Source: Prionace glauca
Taxonomy: Eukaryota; Chordata; Chondrichthyes; Carcharhiniformes; Carcharhinidae
Length of the DNA: 64,000 nt
Direction: 5' to 3'
Assembly: GCA_037974335.1 (NCBI GenBank)
Contig: CM075760.1
Coordinates: forward strand, 70,082,212 to 70,146,211
The number at the start of each line of letters is the position of its first letter. Position 1 is the first letter of the stretch. The notes under the pieces were generated by a model. That model was not told the DNA's origin, did no database searches, and saw nothing but the letters and a program-made list of their open reading frames with translations. The position numbers were made by a program, and so were the translations under genes. Shown here piece by piece: positions 52,037 to 62,400 of this stretch.

Positions 52037-52106
52037 GGAGCAGGAGTAGTCCATCTGGCCCTTCGAGCCTGCCCCGCCATTCAATAAGATCATGGCTGAT
52101 CGTGGC

Positions 52107-55004
52107 TCAGCTCCACCTTCCCGCCCTCTCCCCATAACCCTTAATCCCTTCTCTTATCAAAAACCCATCAACCCGTTTCTTAAAAATATTTAGCGAGGCA
52201 GCCTCCACCACTTCAACGGGCAGAGAATTCCAGAGATTCACCACCCTTTGAGTGAAGAAGTTACTCCTCAACTCTGTTCTAAACCGCCTCCCCTTTATCT
52301 TGAGGCTGTGCCCCCTAGTCCTACTGTCTTTTTTGAGTGGGAAGAGTCTCTCCACTTCTATCCTATCCATCCCATTCATCATCTTATATGTCTCAATGAG
52401 CTCCCCCCTTATTCTTCTAAACTCTAACGAGTACAAGCCTAGTTTATTCAGCCTCTCCTCATAGCTCAATCCCCTCAACTCCGGGATCAGCCTAGTAAAC
52501 CTCCTCTGCACTCCCTCCAGGGCCAAAATATCCTTGCGCAGGTGCGGCGCCCAAAACTGCACACAGTACTCCAGCTGCGGCCTCACCAATGCCCTATACA
52601 GCTGCAGCAAGACCTCCCTACTTTTATATTCAATCCCCTTCGCTATGAAGGCCAGCATCCCATTCGCCTTCCTGACCACCTGCTGCACCTGCAAGCTGGG
52701 TTTTTGCGACTCATGCACAAGGACCCCGAGGTCCCTCTGCACCGTCGCCTGCTGCAGTTTTTCGCCACGTAAGTAATAGTCCTTCCTACCATTCTTCCTA
52801 CCAAAGTGAACCACCTCACACTTGCCAACATTAAATTCCATTTGCCATTTCCTGGCCCATTCGCCCAGCCTATCTAGATCCTTCTGCAGACTCTCCACAC
52901 CCTCCTCACAATTTGCCTTTCCCCCAATCTTGGTGTCATCAGCAAATTTCTGCACTCGGTTCCCTCCTCCAGATCATCTATATAAATGGTAAATAGCTGA
53001 GGTCCTAGCACCGACCCCTGGGGCACCCCACTAGTCACCAACCGCCAATCCGAATAGCACCCATTGACCCCCACTCTCTGCCTCCTGTTTGACAACCAAT
53101 CCTCTATCCACGCTAACACCCTACCCCCAACTCCATGTCCCCTGACCTTCTGCAATAACCTCTTGTGAGGTACCTTGTCAAACGCCTTCTGAAAATCCAG
53201 AAAGACCACATCCACCGGCTCTCCTCTATCCACTGCCCTCGACACATCCTCATAGAACTCCAGTAAATTTGTCAGACACGACTTCCCTTTAATGAAACTG
53301 TTGCGTCCGCCCTATCAAGCAATTCCCCTCAAGATGCCTCGCTATTTCCTCCTTAATGACGGTTTCTAACATTTTACCTACCACAGACGTTAAACTAACC
53401 GGCCTATAATTCCTCGCCTTTTGCCTGGCACCCTTCTTAAACAACGGCGTAACATTAGCCGTTTTCCAATCTTCCGGCACTTCCCCGGAATCCAGCGACG
53501 TCTGGAAAATAACCACCAAGGCATCCACTATCACCTCCGCCATTTCTTTCAGAACCCTCGGATGCATTCCATCCGGTCTTGGGGACTTGTCCACAATCAG
53601 CCCCTCCAGTCTGTCGAGCACCACCTCTCTAGTAACAGTAATGTCATTAAGACCCTCCATTCCTACCACCTTTCCATCGCTAACACCCGGCAAATTATTC
53701 ACGTCCTCCTCCGTGAAGATAGAAACAAAAAGTTATTCAAGACCTTAGCCATATCCCCATCCCCTACCACTAGCTCCCCTTTCTCATCCTCTAAAGGACC
53801 AACGTTCACCCTAGCCAGCCTCTTCCTTTTTATATATTTATAAAAACTCTTGCTATCCTTTTTTATATTAAGTGCTAGCCCAGCCTCATAGCTTCTCCTA
53901 CTCTCCTTTATCAATTTCTTTGTCAATCTTTGTTGACATTTAAACCTTTCCCAATCCTCTTCTTGCCCACTGCTCTTAGCTACTCTAAACTCCTCCGCTT
54001 TTATTTTAACACTTTCCTTCACCTCCTTCGTTATCAAGGCTTATTACCTCTCCTCCTACTGTCCTTTTTAACCATCGAAATAAATTTCTGCTGAGCACCA
54101 AGAAAGATCTCCTTAAAGATCCTCCACTGCTCCTCAGCAGACCTACCTTCCAACGCACTCCCCCAGTCCACATTCGCCAATTCTTCTCTCATCCTACCAT
54201 ACTCCCCTCTATTCAAACAAAGGACGCGTGTCGGGAACCCACTTTCTCCTCCTCCATCTGCACCAGAAACTCCACCATACAATGATCACTCTCTCCAAGA
54301 GGATCCTTCACCGCAAGGTCCCTAATTCTACCCGCCTCATTACACAGCACCAGATCCAAGATAGCTCGCTCCCTCGTCGGCTCCAACACACACTGTTCAA
54401 GGAAATTATCCCTGCAGCATTCCAAGAACTCCTCCTCGAGCCCACCTCGTCCAACATGGGTCGACCAATCAATATGCAGATTGAAATCTCCCATAACTAC
54501 TGTCGTCCCATTCCTGCACGCCGCACTTATTTGCGCGTTAACAGCCCGCCCCACCTCCAGATCATTATTCGGGGGCCTATAGACGACACCCACTAGCGTC
54601 TTCCTCCCTTTTCTGTTCCTAATCTCCACCCACAACGATTCCACTTTCTGCTCCTTGGCTCCGATATCATCCCTTGCTACCACCTTGATACTATCCTTAA
54701 TCAGCAGAGCTACGCCACCCCCTCTTTCCTCCTGCCTATCCTTCCTAAACACTTGATAGCCCTGTACACTCAGTTCCCAGTCCCTGTCACCTTGCAGCCA
54801 CGTCTCTGTAATGGCCACCAGATCGTATCCATTTGTGTCGATCTGCGCCACCAGCTCATCCACTTTATTCCGAATGCTTCGTGCATTCAGATAAAGCGCT
54901 TTCATCCCAGCCTTCACCTGGACCCTATTTGCCGTAACGCCACCAATTGGGACATCCTTGGCCTCTTCCCTTACCTGTACCCTATCCTTAACTTTAGACC
55001 TCAT
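52107..55004 (-). pseudogene. CR1 ORF2 (endonuclease - reverse transcriptase), frameshifted
   Basis: The LINE replicase that nicks target DNA and reverse transcribes the element RNA. It starts at ATG 55002-55004. Residues 30-250 are an APE-type endonuclease with N40, E67 in ITETWL, GDFN at 172-175 and SDH at 239-241. RT motifs follow in pieces: [12 protein letters not shown] and [11 protein letters not shown] within 53245-52874, then FADDTK at the start of 52955-52107, then QRDLGV, LVRPQLEYCVQFW, RGLSYEERLNKLGLYSLEF and FFTQRVVNLWNSLP. The open pieces are 55004-54213, 54282-54034, 54037-53699, 53702-53289, 53245-52874 and 52955-52107. The frame changes at each junction, so at least five frameshifts are present. 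All expected domains are present, so the length is near complete. Confidence 0.9.
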
Positions 55005-55038
55005 AGCGTCACCTACCCTCGCACCCTCCCCCCCCTAA

Positions 55039-56174
55039 TTAGTTTAAAGCCCTGTCTACAGTCCTCTTTACTCGATTCGCCAGCACTCTGGTCCCAGCAT
55101 GATTCAGACCAACCCCATCCCGCCCGAACAGGTCCCACCTACCCCAATACTGGTGCCAATGCCCCATAAATTCGAACCCATTCCTCCCACACCAATCCCT
55201 GAGCCACCCATTCACTTCCTTTATCCTGTCAACCCTACGCCTGCCTGCCCTCGGTTCAGGCAGTAGCCCAGAGATAACTACCTTGTCGGTTCTACTTTTT
55301 AATTCCATTCCCAGCTTTTCATACTCCCTCCCAGATCCTCAGTCCGCACTTTGCCTACGTCGCCGGCACCCACATGTACTACAACGACCGGGTTCTCACC
55401 CTCCCACTCCAGATTCCTCTGCAGCCCAGCTGCGACATCCTGTACCCGAGCACCAGGCAGACAGCACACCCTTCTGTGCACTTTGTCATTGTGACAAAGG
55501 ACAGTGTCAATACCCTTCACCCCACTATCCCCAATCACTAGAACCAGCATAGAACCCTACAGTGCAGAAACAGGCCCTTCGGCCCATCGAGTCTGCACTG
55601 AACACAATCCCACCCAGACCCTATCCCCATATCCCTACACATTTTACCTACTAATCCTCTAACCCACACATCCCAGAACACTAAGGGCAATTTTAGCATA
55701 GCCAATGAACCTAACCTGCACATCTTTGGACTGTGGGAGGAAACCGGAGCACCCGGAGAAAACCCACGCAGACACTACTACGTTCCTTTTCTCTTTCTCT
55801 TTGCCTATGTCCTGCTGCATCACTGTACCGTGTGCAGTTTGCTCACCAACCTCTCCTGCCTCGTCCTCTTCCAGACTGGAAGCAAGAACCTCAAACCTGT
55901 TATGCAGGTTAAGAGGCTGAGGCCTCCGCTCCTCACCCCCCTTCCTCCTCCCAGCAGCCCCCTTTTGTCCCTGACCCTTAGATTTAGCCAGTCTAGGGGC
56001 ACCCTCTCTCCCCCAGATGAGCCTCAGTGTCTGTAGCTCAGAGGCCAGCTCATCCACCTTGAGCTGGAGCTCCTCCAGCAACCTGCACTTACTGCAGACA
56101 TGGTCACTGGAAAGGACCCTGGGGTCCACCAGTTCCCACATCATACAGAAACCACACATCACATATCCCTCCAT
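55039..56174 (-). pseudogene. CR1 ORF1 (zinc-finger-like, SGNH esterase), broken by a SINE
   Basis: The likely RNA-binding or accessory protein of the LINE. The start is ATG 56172-56174. The N-terminus has paired cysteines C7-x2-C10 and C27-x2-C30, a zinc-finger or PHD-like arrangement. A leucine-rich segment (about residues 31-50, LLEELQLKVDELASELQTL) suited to a coiled coil follows, then a basic KGQGQKGAAGRRKGG stretch. A SINE (55549-55775) interrupts the frame. It resumes with VIGDSGVKG (GDS, SGNH block I) and, after a frameshift near 55305, DGVGLNHAGTRVLA with a D-x-x-[NL]-H type block V. The esterase is typical of CR1 ORF1 proteins. It ends at 55039, 34 bp before ORF2. Confidence 0.8.
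55549..55775 (-). mobile_element. 5'-truncated SINE inserted in CR1 ORF1
   Basis: In minus orientation it starts at 'gtctgcgtgggttttctccg' and ends at 'ctgcactgtagggttctatg'. It contains one copy of the segment (55679-55732 on the plus strand) that is tandemly repeated in the 54-bp array. Its 3' end resembles the family-A LINE 3' end at 9157-9193. The tRNA-like head is missing. A target-site duplication is not clear. Confidence 0.85.
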
Positions 56175-56410
56175 TATTCACTGTAATTTTTTATGGGGAA
56201 AAAAATTTTTCCTTGTTTTTTTGCTGTAGTAGTTGTGAAAAAAAATTTTTTCCTTGTTTTTTTCAAACAAACTCACCTGGCCTTTTTTTCCCTCCAGCCC
56301 TTTTTGATATTAAGCCCTATTAGCTCACTCTGCTTCCCACTCACTCCACTGCCCGCTGTCTACACCAGGCCTCCTTTTAAACCTGGCGCTGTTTTAAAGC
56401 AGGCTGGTCC
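56175..56410 (-). other. CR1 5' leader between the tandem repeats and ORF1
   Basis: Non-coding leader with two close copies of a mirror-like A/T tract block ('ggggaaaaaaatttttcctt' at 56195 and a similar block at 56238) about 45 bp apart. No further feature is visible. Confidence 0.6.
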
Positions 56411-56936
56411 ACAACTCTGTTCTAAACACTCCCTCAGAATTCTTAAATCAGTAAATACAATAAAATAAATGCTTTAAACAGTTCTCCAAAGAACAAAGTG
56501 CTTTAAACTTATTTTAAACAGCTTTTTAACTGGTAAATTCTTAGCTTTCTCTCTGCTCCAGCAAACAGTGAAAGGCTTCACCGTGTGGCCCTGATAATTA
56601 ATTAAATTAAAGCTGCCTAGTCCACAACTCTGTTCTAAACACTCCCTCAGAATTCTTAAATCAGTAAATACAATAAAATAAATGCTTTAAACAGTTCTCC
56701 AAAGAACAAAGTGCTTTAAACTTATTTTAAACAGCTTTTTAACAGGTAAATTCTTAGCTTTCTCTCTGCTCCAGCAAACAGTGAAAGGCTTCACCGTGTG
56801 GCCCTGATAATTAATTAAATTAAAGCTGCCTAGTCCACAACTCTGTTCTAAACACTCCCTCAGAATTCTTAAAGCAGTAAATACAATAAAATAAATGCTT
56901 TAAACAGTTCTACAAAGAACAAAGTGCTTTGGCATG
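56411..56936 (-). promoter_or_regulatory. 213-bp tandem repeats at the LINE 5' end (possible promoter monomers)
   Basis: The block starting 'acaactctgttctaaacact' occurs at 56411, 56624 and 56837, exactly 213 bp apart, giving two full copies and a partial one that ends at the LINE boundary. The copies are nearly identical. Tandem 5' UTR monomers act as promoters in rodent L1; the same role here is inference from position only. Confidence 0.7.
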
Positions 56937-57115
56937 TCGTAGCTGACATGCCAAATTTCCTCGGTCTTCTGAGAAAGTAGAGGCGTTGGTGGGGCTTTCT
57001 TAACTTTCTTAACCCGTACAGGTTGTTGGTGATCTGGACACCTAGAAACTTGAAGCTCTTGACCCTTTCTATTTTGTCCCTGTTGATGTAGACAGGGGCA
57101 TGTTCTCCTTTACAC
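56937..57115 (-). mobile_element. L2-like LINE fragment, proximal half
   Basis: Continues the element broken at 52010: 'tcgtagctgacatgccaaat' here follows 'ttggtgagag' there, as in the unbroken copy at 100-150. Minus-strand translation includes ERVKSFKFLGVQITNN and RLYFLRRPRKFGM. Confidence 0.75.
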
Positions 57116-57208
57116 AAACTGCGCACAGACTGTCACCCCAGGCCAGTTTTGAACACAGGTCCCTGGCACTGTGAGGCAGTGCTAACCACTGTGCCACCGT
57201 GCTGCCCC
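57116..57208 (-). mobile_element. SINE tRNA-like head, minus strand
   Basis: 'gtgctaaccactgtgccacc' is the complement of the tRNA-derived A-box side, with a diverged B box near 57146-57160. Only the head and the start of the body remain. Confidence 0.7.
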
Positions 57209-57292
57209 AAATCCAGAACTGAACTCGGTTCCCTGCATAAATCCAGAATCTTCTGTAGTCTGAGAAAAAGGAACAAATCCCTCCTGTAGGGC
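57209..57292. other. Unassigned spacer
   Basis: 84 bp with no recognised element or reading frame, lying between two inverted SINE heads. Confidence 0.4.
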
Positions 57293-57328
57293 AGCACAGT
57301 GGTTAGCACTGCTGCCTCATAGCAATTA
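57293..57328 (+). mobile_element. Short SINE head remnant
   Basis: 'gggcagcacagtggttagca' then 'ctgctgcctca': the first ~35 bp of the tRNA-like head, in inverted orientation to the head at 57116-57208. Confidence 0.65.
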
Positions 57329-57485
57329 GATTGGATTTACTATTGTCACATGTATTAACATACAGTGAAAAGTATTGTTTCTTGCACACTATACAAAGCA
57401 TACAGTTCATAGAGAAGGAAAGGTGGAGAATGTAGTGTTACGGTCACAGCGAGGGTGTAGAGAAAGATCAACTTAATGCAAGGTA
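57329..57485 (-). mobile_element. L2-like LINE 3' UTR
   Basis: The block 'cagtgaaaagtattgtttct' through 'gaaagatcaacttaatgcaa' is the 3' UTR of the L2-like element. It is interrupted by a CR1 and continues at 58231. Confidence 0.65.
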
Positions 57486-58230
57486 CATAAGAACATAAGA
57501 AATAGGAGCAGGAGTAGGCCCTCTGGCCCTTCGAGCCTGCCCCGCCATTCAATAAGATCATGGCTGATCTGTCATGGCTCAGTTCCACCTTCCCGCCCTC
57601 TCCCTATAACCCTTAATCCCCTCGCTTATCAAAAACCCATCAACCCGCGTCTTAAAAATATTTAGCGAGGCAGCCTCCACCACTTCAACGGGCAGAGAAT
57701 TCCAGAGATTCACCACCCTTTGAGTGAAGAAGTTCCTCCTCAACTCCGTTCTAAAACACCTTCCCTTTATCTTGAGGCTGTGCCCCATGGTCCTACTGTC
57801 CTTTCTGAGCGGGAAGAGTCTCTCCACCTCTATCCTATCCATCCCATTCATCATCTTATACGTCTCAATGAGATCTCCCCTCATTCTTCTAAACTCTAAC
57901 GAGTACAAGCCCAGTTTATTCAACCTCTCCTCATAGCTCAATCCCCTCAACTCCGGCATCACCTAGTAAACCTCCTCTGCACTCCCTCCAAGGCCAAAAT
58001 ATCCTTGCATAAGTGCGGCGCCCAAAACTGCACACAGTACTCCAGCTGTGGCCTCACCAATGCCCTATACAGCTGCAGCAAGACCTCCCTACTTTTATAT
58101 TCAATCCCCTTCACTATGAAGGACAGCATCCCATTCACCTTCCTGACCACCTGCAAGCTAGGTTTTTGCGACTCATGCACAAGGACCCCGAGGTCCCTCT
58201 GCACCGTCGCCTGCTGCAGTTTTTCACCAC
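57486..58230 (-). mobile_element. CR1 family B, 5'-truncated copy
   Basis: Minus orientation, with an 'acataagaacataagaaata' tail. Flanking 'aggta' on both sides (57481-57485 and 58231-58235) is a 5-bp target-site duplication. Open pieces are 57962-57579 (SYEERLNKLGLYSLEFRR, FFTQRVVNLWNSLP) and 58246-57959 (LVRPQLEYCVQFWAPH), separated by a frameshift near 57960. The sequence is close to 52011-52780 and to the B copies in the array. Confidence 0.88.
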
Positions 58231-58439
58231 AGGTAAGTCCATTCAAAAGTCTGACAGCAGCAGGGAAGAAGCTGTTCTTGAGTCAGTCGGTACGTGACCT
58301 CAGACTTTTGTATCTTTTTCCCGATGGATGAAGGTGGAAGAGAAAATGTCCGGGGTGTGTGAGGTCCTTAATTATACTGGCTGCTTTTCCCGAGGCAGCG
58401 GGAAGTGTAGACAGAGTCAATGGATGGGAGGCTGGTTTG
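58231..58439 (-). mobile_element. L2-like LINE, ORF C-terminus
   Basis: Minus-strand translation gives AASIIKDLTHPGHFLFHLHP and SGKRYKSLRSRT, the conserved end of an L2-like RT ORF. Continuous with 57329-57485 before the CR1 insertion. Confidence 0.75.
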
Positions 58440-58605
58440 ATTAGATTAGATTTATTATTGTCACGTGTATTTACAGTGAAAAGTATTGTTTCTCGTGCAC
58501 TATGCAAACAAAGCATACTGTTCATAGAGAAGGAAAGGAGAACGTAGTGTTATAGTCACAGCGAGGGTGTAGAGAAAGATCAACTTAATGTGAGGTAGGT
58601 CCATT
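58440..58605 (-). mobile_element. Second copy of the L2-like 3' UTR
   Basis: Repeats the 3' UTR seen at 57329-57485 ('cagtgaaaagtattgtttct', 'gaaagatcaacttaatgtga'). It abuts the coding end of the first copy: either a second truncated insertion or a partial duplication. Confidence 0.7.
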
Positions 58606-58735
58606 CAGGTTTGGGTTCGATTCCTGGCTCGAGTCACTGTCTGTGTGGAGTATGCACATTCTCCCCGTGTCTGCGTGGGTTTCCAACGGGTGCTCCGGTT
58701 TCCTCCCACAGTCCGTGCAGGTTAGGATGCATTGA
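58606..58735 (+). mobile_element. SINE body, plus strand
   Basis: Begins at the B box 'gggttcgattcctggct' and runs through 'gtgtggagtatgcacattct', 'ccgtgtctgcgtgggtttcc' and 'ggtttcctcccacagtcc'. It lacks the A-box half and the distal 3' part. Confidence 0.75.
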
Positions 58736-59060
58736 CGCCACAGGAATTCCACAGATTCCCAACCCTTTGGGTGAAGAAGTTCCTCCTCAACTCAGTCCTA
58801 AATCTGCTCCCCCTTATTTTGGGGCCGTGCCCCCTCGTTCTAGTTTCACCCCCCCCCAGTGGAAACAACCTCCCTGCTTCTATCTTATCGATTCCCTCCA
58901 TCATCTTACATGTTTCTATAAGATCTCCCCCTCATTCTTCTGAATCCCAGTGAGTATCGCCCCAGTCTCACTCAGTCTCTCCTCATAATCCAACCCTCTC
59001 AACTCCGGAATCACCCGAGTGAATCTCCTCTGCAACCCCTCAGTGCCAGTCTATCCTTTC
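58736..59060 (-). mobile_element. CR1 LINE fragment, minus strand
   Basis: Minus-strand translation of 58904-58722 includes RTRGHGPKIRG and RFRTELRRNFFTQRVGNLWN. This is the CR1 C-terminal domain from a subfamily other than A or B. Upstream coding is seen to about 59060. Confidence 0.75.
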
Positions 59061-59065
59061 TCAAA

Positions 59066-59120
59066 CCAGTAACTTCATTGCAGCGCTAACGTAAGCTTTA
59101 CTTGCGATGAATAAACAAAC
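59066..59120 (+). mobile_element. SINE 3' tail remnant
   Basis: 'taacttcattgcagcgctaa' then 'acttgcgatgaataaac' is the plus-strand form of the tail seen in complement at 668-715. Confidence 0.6.
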
Positions 59121-59146
59121 TTCAAGGAAGAATATTTTTATTCCAG

Positions 59147-59304
59147 TTTTGTTGCAAACTACATTCCCCAACACTTCTCACGGTCACCCGAAGAAAAGTA
59201 AAATTCCTGTTGGTTTGATCATGAGTGACCAGCACAGCGTCACTCTATTGAAGAACGATGTTGGAGAAGGGGAAGGGTCCGGGACACACAGTGAGCACGT
59301 GAAG
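59147..59304 (+). CDS. Candidate host exon (unidentified protein)
   Basis: An open stretch lies between a plausible acceptor ('tttttattccag', AG at 59145-59146) and a plausible donor ('gtgaag|gtttgtg', GT at 59305). Its 158 bp read in one frame (codon phase from 59149) as LLQTTFPNTSHGHPKKSK then IPVGLIMSDQHSVTLLKN and DVGEGEGSGTHSEHVK. The composition is unlike the surrounding repeats: hydrophilic, with a lysine-rich patch and a Gly/Glu stretch, and no repeat family is recognised. I do not recognise the protein. It may be a real internal exon, an exon fossil or chance; no neighbouring exon is seen. Confidence 0.25.
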
Positions 59305-59325
59305 GTTTGTGTACCTGCTGGAATT

Positions 59326-59404
59326 TAACAGAGGGAGAGGGGTGACATGTTCAAAACCTTTAAGATCCTGAGCCGGGGTTCGGGGGGGGGGGGGTGCGCG
59401 CGCG
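59326..59404 (+). mobile_element. CR1 fragment, left of the minisatellite
   Basis: 'gaggggtgacatgttcaaaa' then 'cctttaagatcctgag' corresponds to the CR1 GDLIEVFKIMRG region. A G-tract and a short (GC)n run (59396-59404) come next, and then the first minisatellite unit supplies LDRVDVERMF, the next ORF2 block in order. Confidence 0.65.
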
Positions 59405-62400
59405 TCTGGACAGGGTGGATGTAGAGAGGATGTTTGTTGGGGGAGGGGTCTGGACAGGGTGGATGTAGAGAGGATGTTTGTTGGGGGGGGAGGGGTCTGG
59501 ACAGGGTGGATGTAGAGAGGATGTTTGTTGGGGGGGGGGTCTGGACAGGGTGGATGTAGAGAGGATGTTTGTTGGGGGAGGGGTTGGGACAGGGTGGATG
59601 TAGAGAGGATGTTTGTTGGGGGGGGGGGGGGGGGTCGGGACAGGGTGGATGTAGAGAGGGATGTTTGTTGGGGGGGGAGGGGTCGGGACAGGGTGGATGT
59701 AGAGAGGATGTTTGTTGGGGGGGGGAGGTCTGGACAGGGTGGATGTAGAGAGGATGTTTGTTGGGGGGGGGGTCTGGACAGGGTGGATGTAGAGAGGATG
59801 TTTGTTGGGGGGGGGGTCGGGACAGGGTGGATGTAGAGAGGATGTTTGTTGGGGGGGGGGGTCTGGACAGGGTGGATGTAGAGAGGATGTTTGTTGGGGG
59901 GGGGGTCGGGACAGGGTGGATGTAGAGAGGATGTTTGTTGGGGGGGGGGGGTCGGGACAGGGTGGATGTAGAGAGGATGTTTGTTGGGGGGGGGGGTCGG
60001 GACAGGGTGGATGTAGAGAGGATGTTTGTTGGGGGGGGGGGTCTGGACAGGGTGGATGTAGAGAGGATGTTTGTTGGGGGGGGGGGTCGGGACAGGGTGG
60101 ATGTAGAGAGGATGTTTGTTGGGGGGGGGGGTTGGGACAGGGTGGATGTAGAGAGGATGTTTGTTGGGGGGGGGGGTCGGGACAGGGTGGATGTAGAGAG
60201 GATGTTTGTTGGGGGGGGGGGTCTGGACAGGGTGGATGTAGAGAGGATGTTTGTTGGGGGGGGGGTCGGGACAGGGTGGATGTAGAGAGGATGTTTGTTG
60301 GGGGGGGGGGTCTGGACAGGGTGGATGTAGAGAGGATGTTTGTTGGGGGGGGGGGTCGGGACAGGGTGGATGTAGAGAGGATGTTTGTTGGGGGGGGGGT
60401 CTGGACAGGGTGGATGTAGAGAGGATGTTTGTTGGGGGGGGGGTCGGGACAGGGTGGATGTAGAGAGGATGTTTGTTGGGGGGGGGAGGTCTGGACAGGG
60501 TGGATGTAGAAAGGATGTTTGTTGGGGGGGGGGGGGTCGGGACAGGGTGGATGTAGAGAGGATGTTTGTTGGGGGGGGGGGGTCGGGACAGGGTGGATGT
60601 AGAGAGGATGTTTGTTGGGGGGGGGGTCGGGACAGGGTGGATGTAGAGAGGATGTTTGTTGGGGGGGGGGGTCTGGACAGGGTGGATGTAGAGAGGATGT
60701 TTGTTGGGGGGGGGGGGTCGGGACAGGGTGGATGTAGAGAGGATGTTTGTTGGGGGGGGGGGGTCGGGACAGGGTGGATGTAGAGAGGATGTTTGTTGGG
60801 GGGGGCATCGGGACAGGGTGGATGTAGAGAGGATGTTTGTTGGGGGGGGGTCTGGACAGGGTGGATGTAGAGAGGATGTTTGTTGGGGGGGGGGGTCGGG
60901 ACAGGGTGGATGTAGAGAGGATGTTTGTTGGGGGGGGGGTCGGGACAGGGTGGATGTAGAGAGGATGTTTGTTGGGGGGGGGGGTCTGGACAGGGTGGAT
61001 GTAGAGAGGATGTTTGTTGGGGGGGGGGTCGGGACAGGGTGGATGTAGAGAGGATGTTTGTTGGGGGGGGGGGTCTGGACAGGGTGGATGTAGAGAGGAT
61101 GTTTGTTGGGGGGGGGGGTCGGGACAGGGTGGATGTAGAGAGGATGTTTGTTGGGGGGGGGGGGGGGGTCGGGACAGGGTGGATGTAGAGAGGATGTTTG
61201 TTGGGGGGGGGGGGGTCGGGACAGGGTGGATGTAGAGAGGATGTTTGTTGGGGGGGGAGGGGTCTGGACAGGGTGGATGTAGAGAGGATGTTTGTTGGGG
61301 GGGGTCTGGAGAGGGTGGATGTAGAGAGGATGTTTGTTGGGGGGGGGGGGTCGGGACAGGGTGGATGTAGAGAGGATGTTTGTTGGGGGGGGGGGGTCGG
61401 GACAGGGTGGATGTAGAGAGGATGTTTGTTGGGGGGGGAGGTCTGGACAGGGTGGATGTAGAGAGGATGTTTGTTGGGGGGGAGGGGTCTGGACAGGGTG
61501 GATGTAGAGAGGATGTTTGTTGGGGGGGGGGTCTGGACAGGGTGGATGTAGAGAGGATGTTTGTTGGGGGGGGGGTCGGGACAGGGTGGATGTAGAGAGG
61601 ATGTTTGTTGGGGGGGGTCGGGACAGGGTGGATGTAGAGAGGATGTTTGTTGGGGGGGGGGGTCGGGACAGGGTGGATGTAGAGAGGATGTTTGTTGGGG
61701 GGGGGGTCGGGACAGGGTGGATGTAGAGAGGATGTTTGTTGGGGGGGGGGGTCGGGACAGGGTGGATGTAGAGAGGATGTTTGTTGGGGGGGGGGGTCGG
61801 GACAGGGGTGGATGTAGAGAGGATGTTTGTTGGGGGGGGAGGGGTCGGGACAGGGTGGATGTAGAGAGGATGTTTGTTGGGGGGGGGGTCGGGACAGGGT
61901 GGATGTAGAGAGGATGTTTGTTGGGGGGGGGGGTCGGGACAGGGTGGATGTAGAGAGGATGTTTGTTGGGGGGGGGGTCGGGACAGGGTGGATGTAGAGA
62001 GGATGTTTGTTGGGGGGGGGGGGTCGGGACAGGGTGGATGTAGAGAGGATGTTTGTTGGGGGGGGGGTCTGGACAGGGTGGATGTAGAGAGGATGTTTGT
62101 TGGGGGGGGGGGTCGGGACAGGGTGGATGTAGAGAGGATGTTTGTTGGGGGGGGGGGTCTGGACAGGGTGGATGTAGAGAGGATGTTTGTTGGGGGGGGG
62201 GGGTCGGGACAGGGTGGATGTAGAGAGGATGTTTGTTGGGGGGGGGGTCTGGACAGGGTGGATGTAGAGAGGATGTTTGTTGGGGGGGGGGGTCTGGACA
62301 GGGTGGATGTAGAGAGGATGTTTGTTGGGGGGGGGGGGGTCTGGACAGGGTGGATGTAGAGAGGATGTTTGTTGGGGGGGGGGGTCGGGACAGGGTGGAT

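Larger units (their letters stand above)
52011..56936 (-). mobile_element. Nearly full-length CR1 family B LINE
   Basis: About 4.93 kb in minus orientation. Order from its 5' end: tandem 213-bp repeats (56930-56411), 5' leader, ORF1 (56174-55039), a ~34-bp gap, ORF2 (55004-52107), 3' UTR and an (ATGTTCTT)-type tail (complement of 'aagaacataagaacataag'). It sits inside an L2-like LINE that resumes at 56937. Both ORFs carry frameshifts and ORF1 is also interrupted by a SINE, so the copy is inactive. Family-B fragments in the satellite array share its 3' region closely. Confidence 0.9.
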
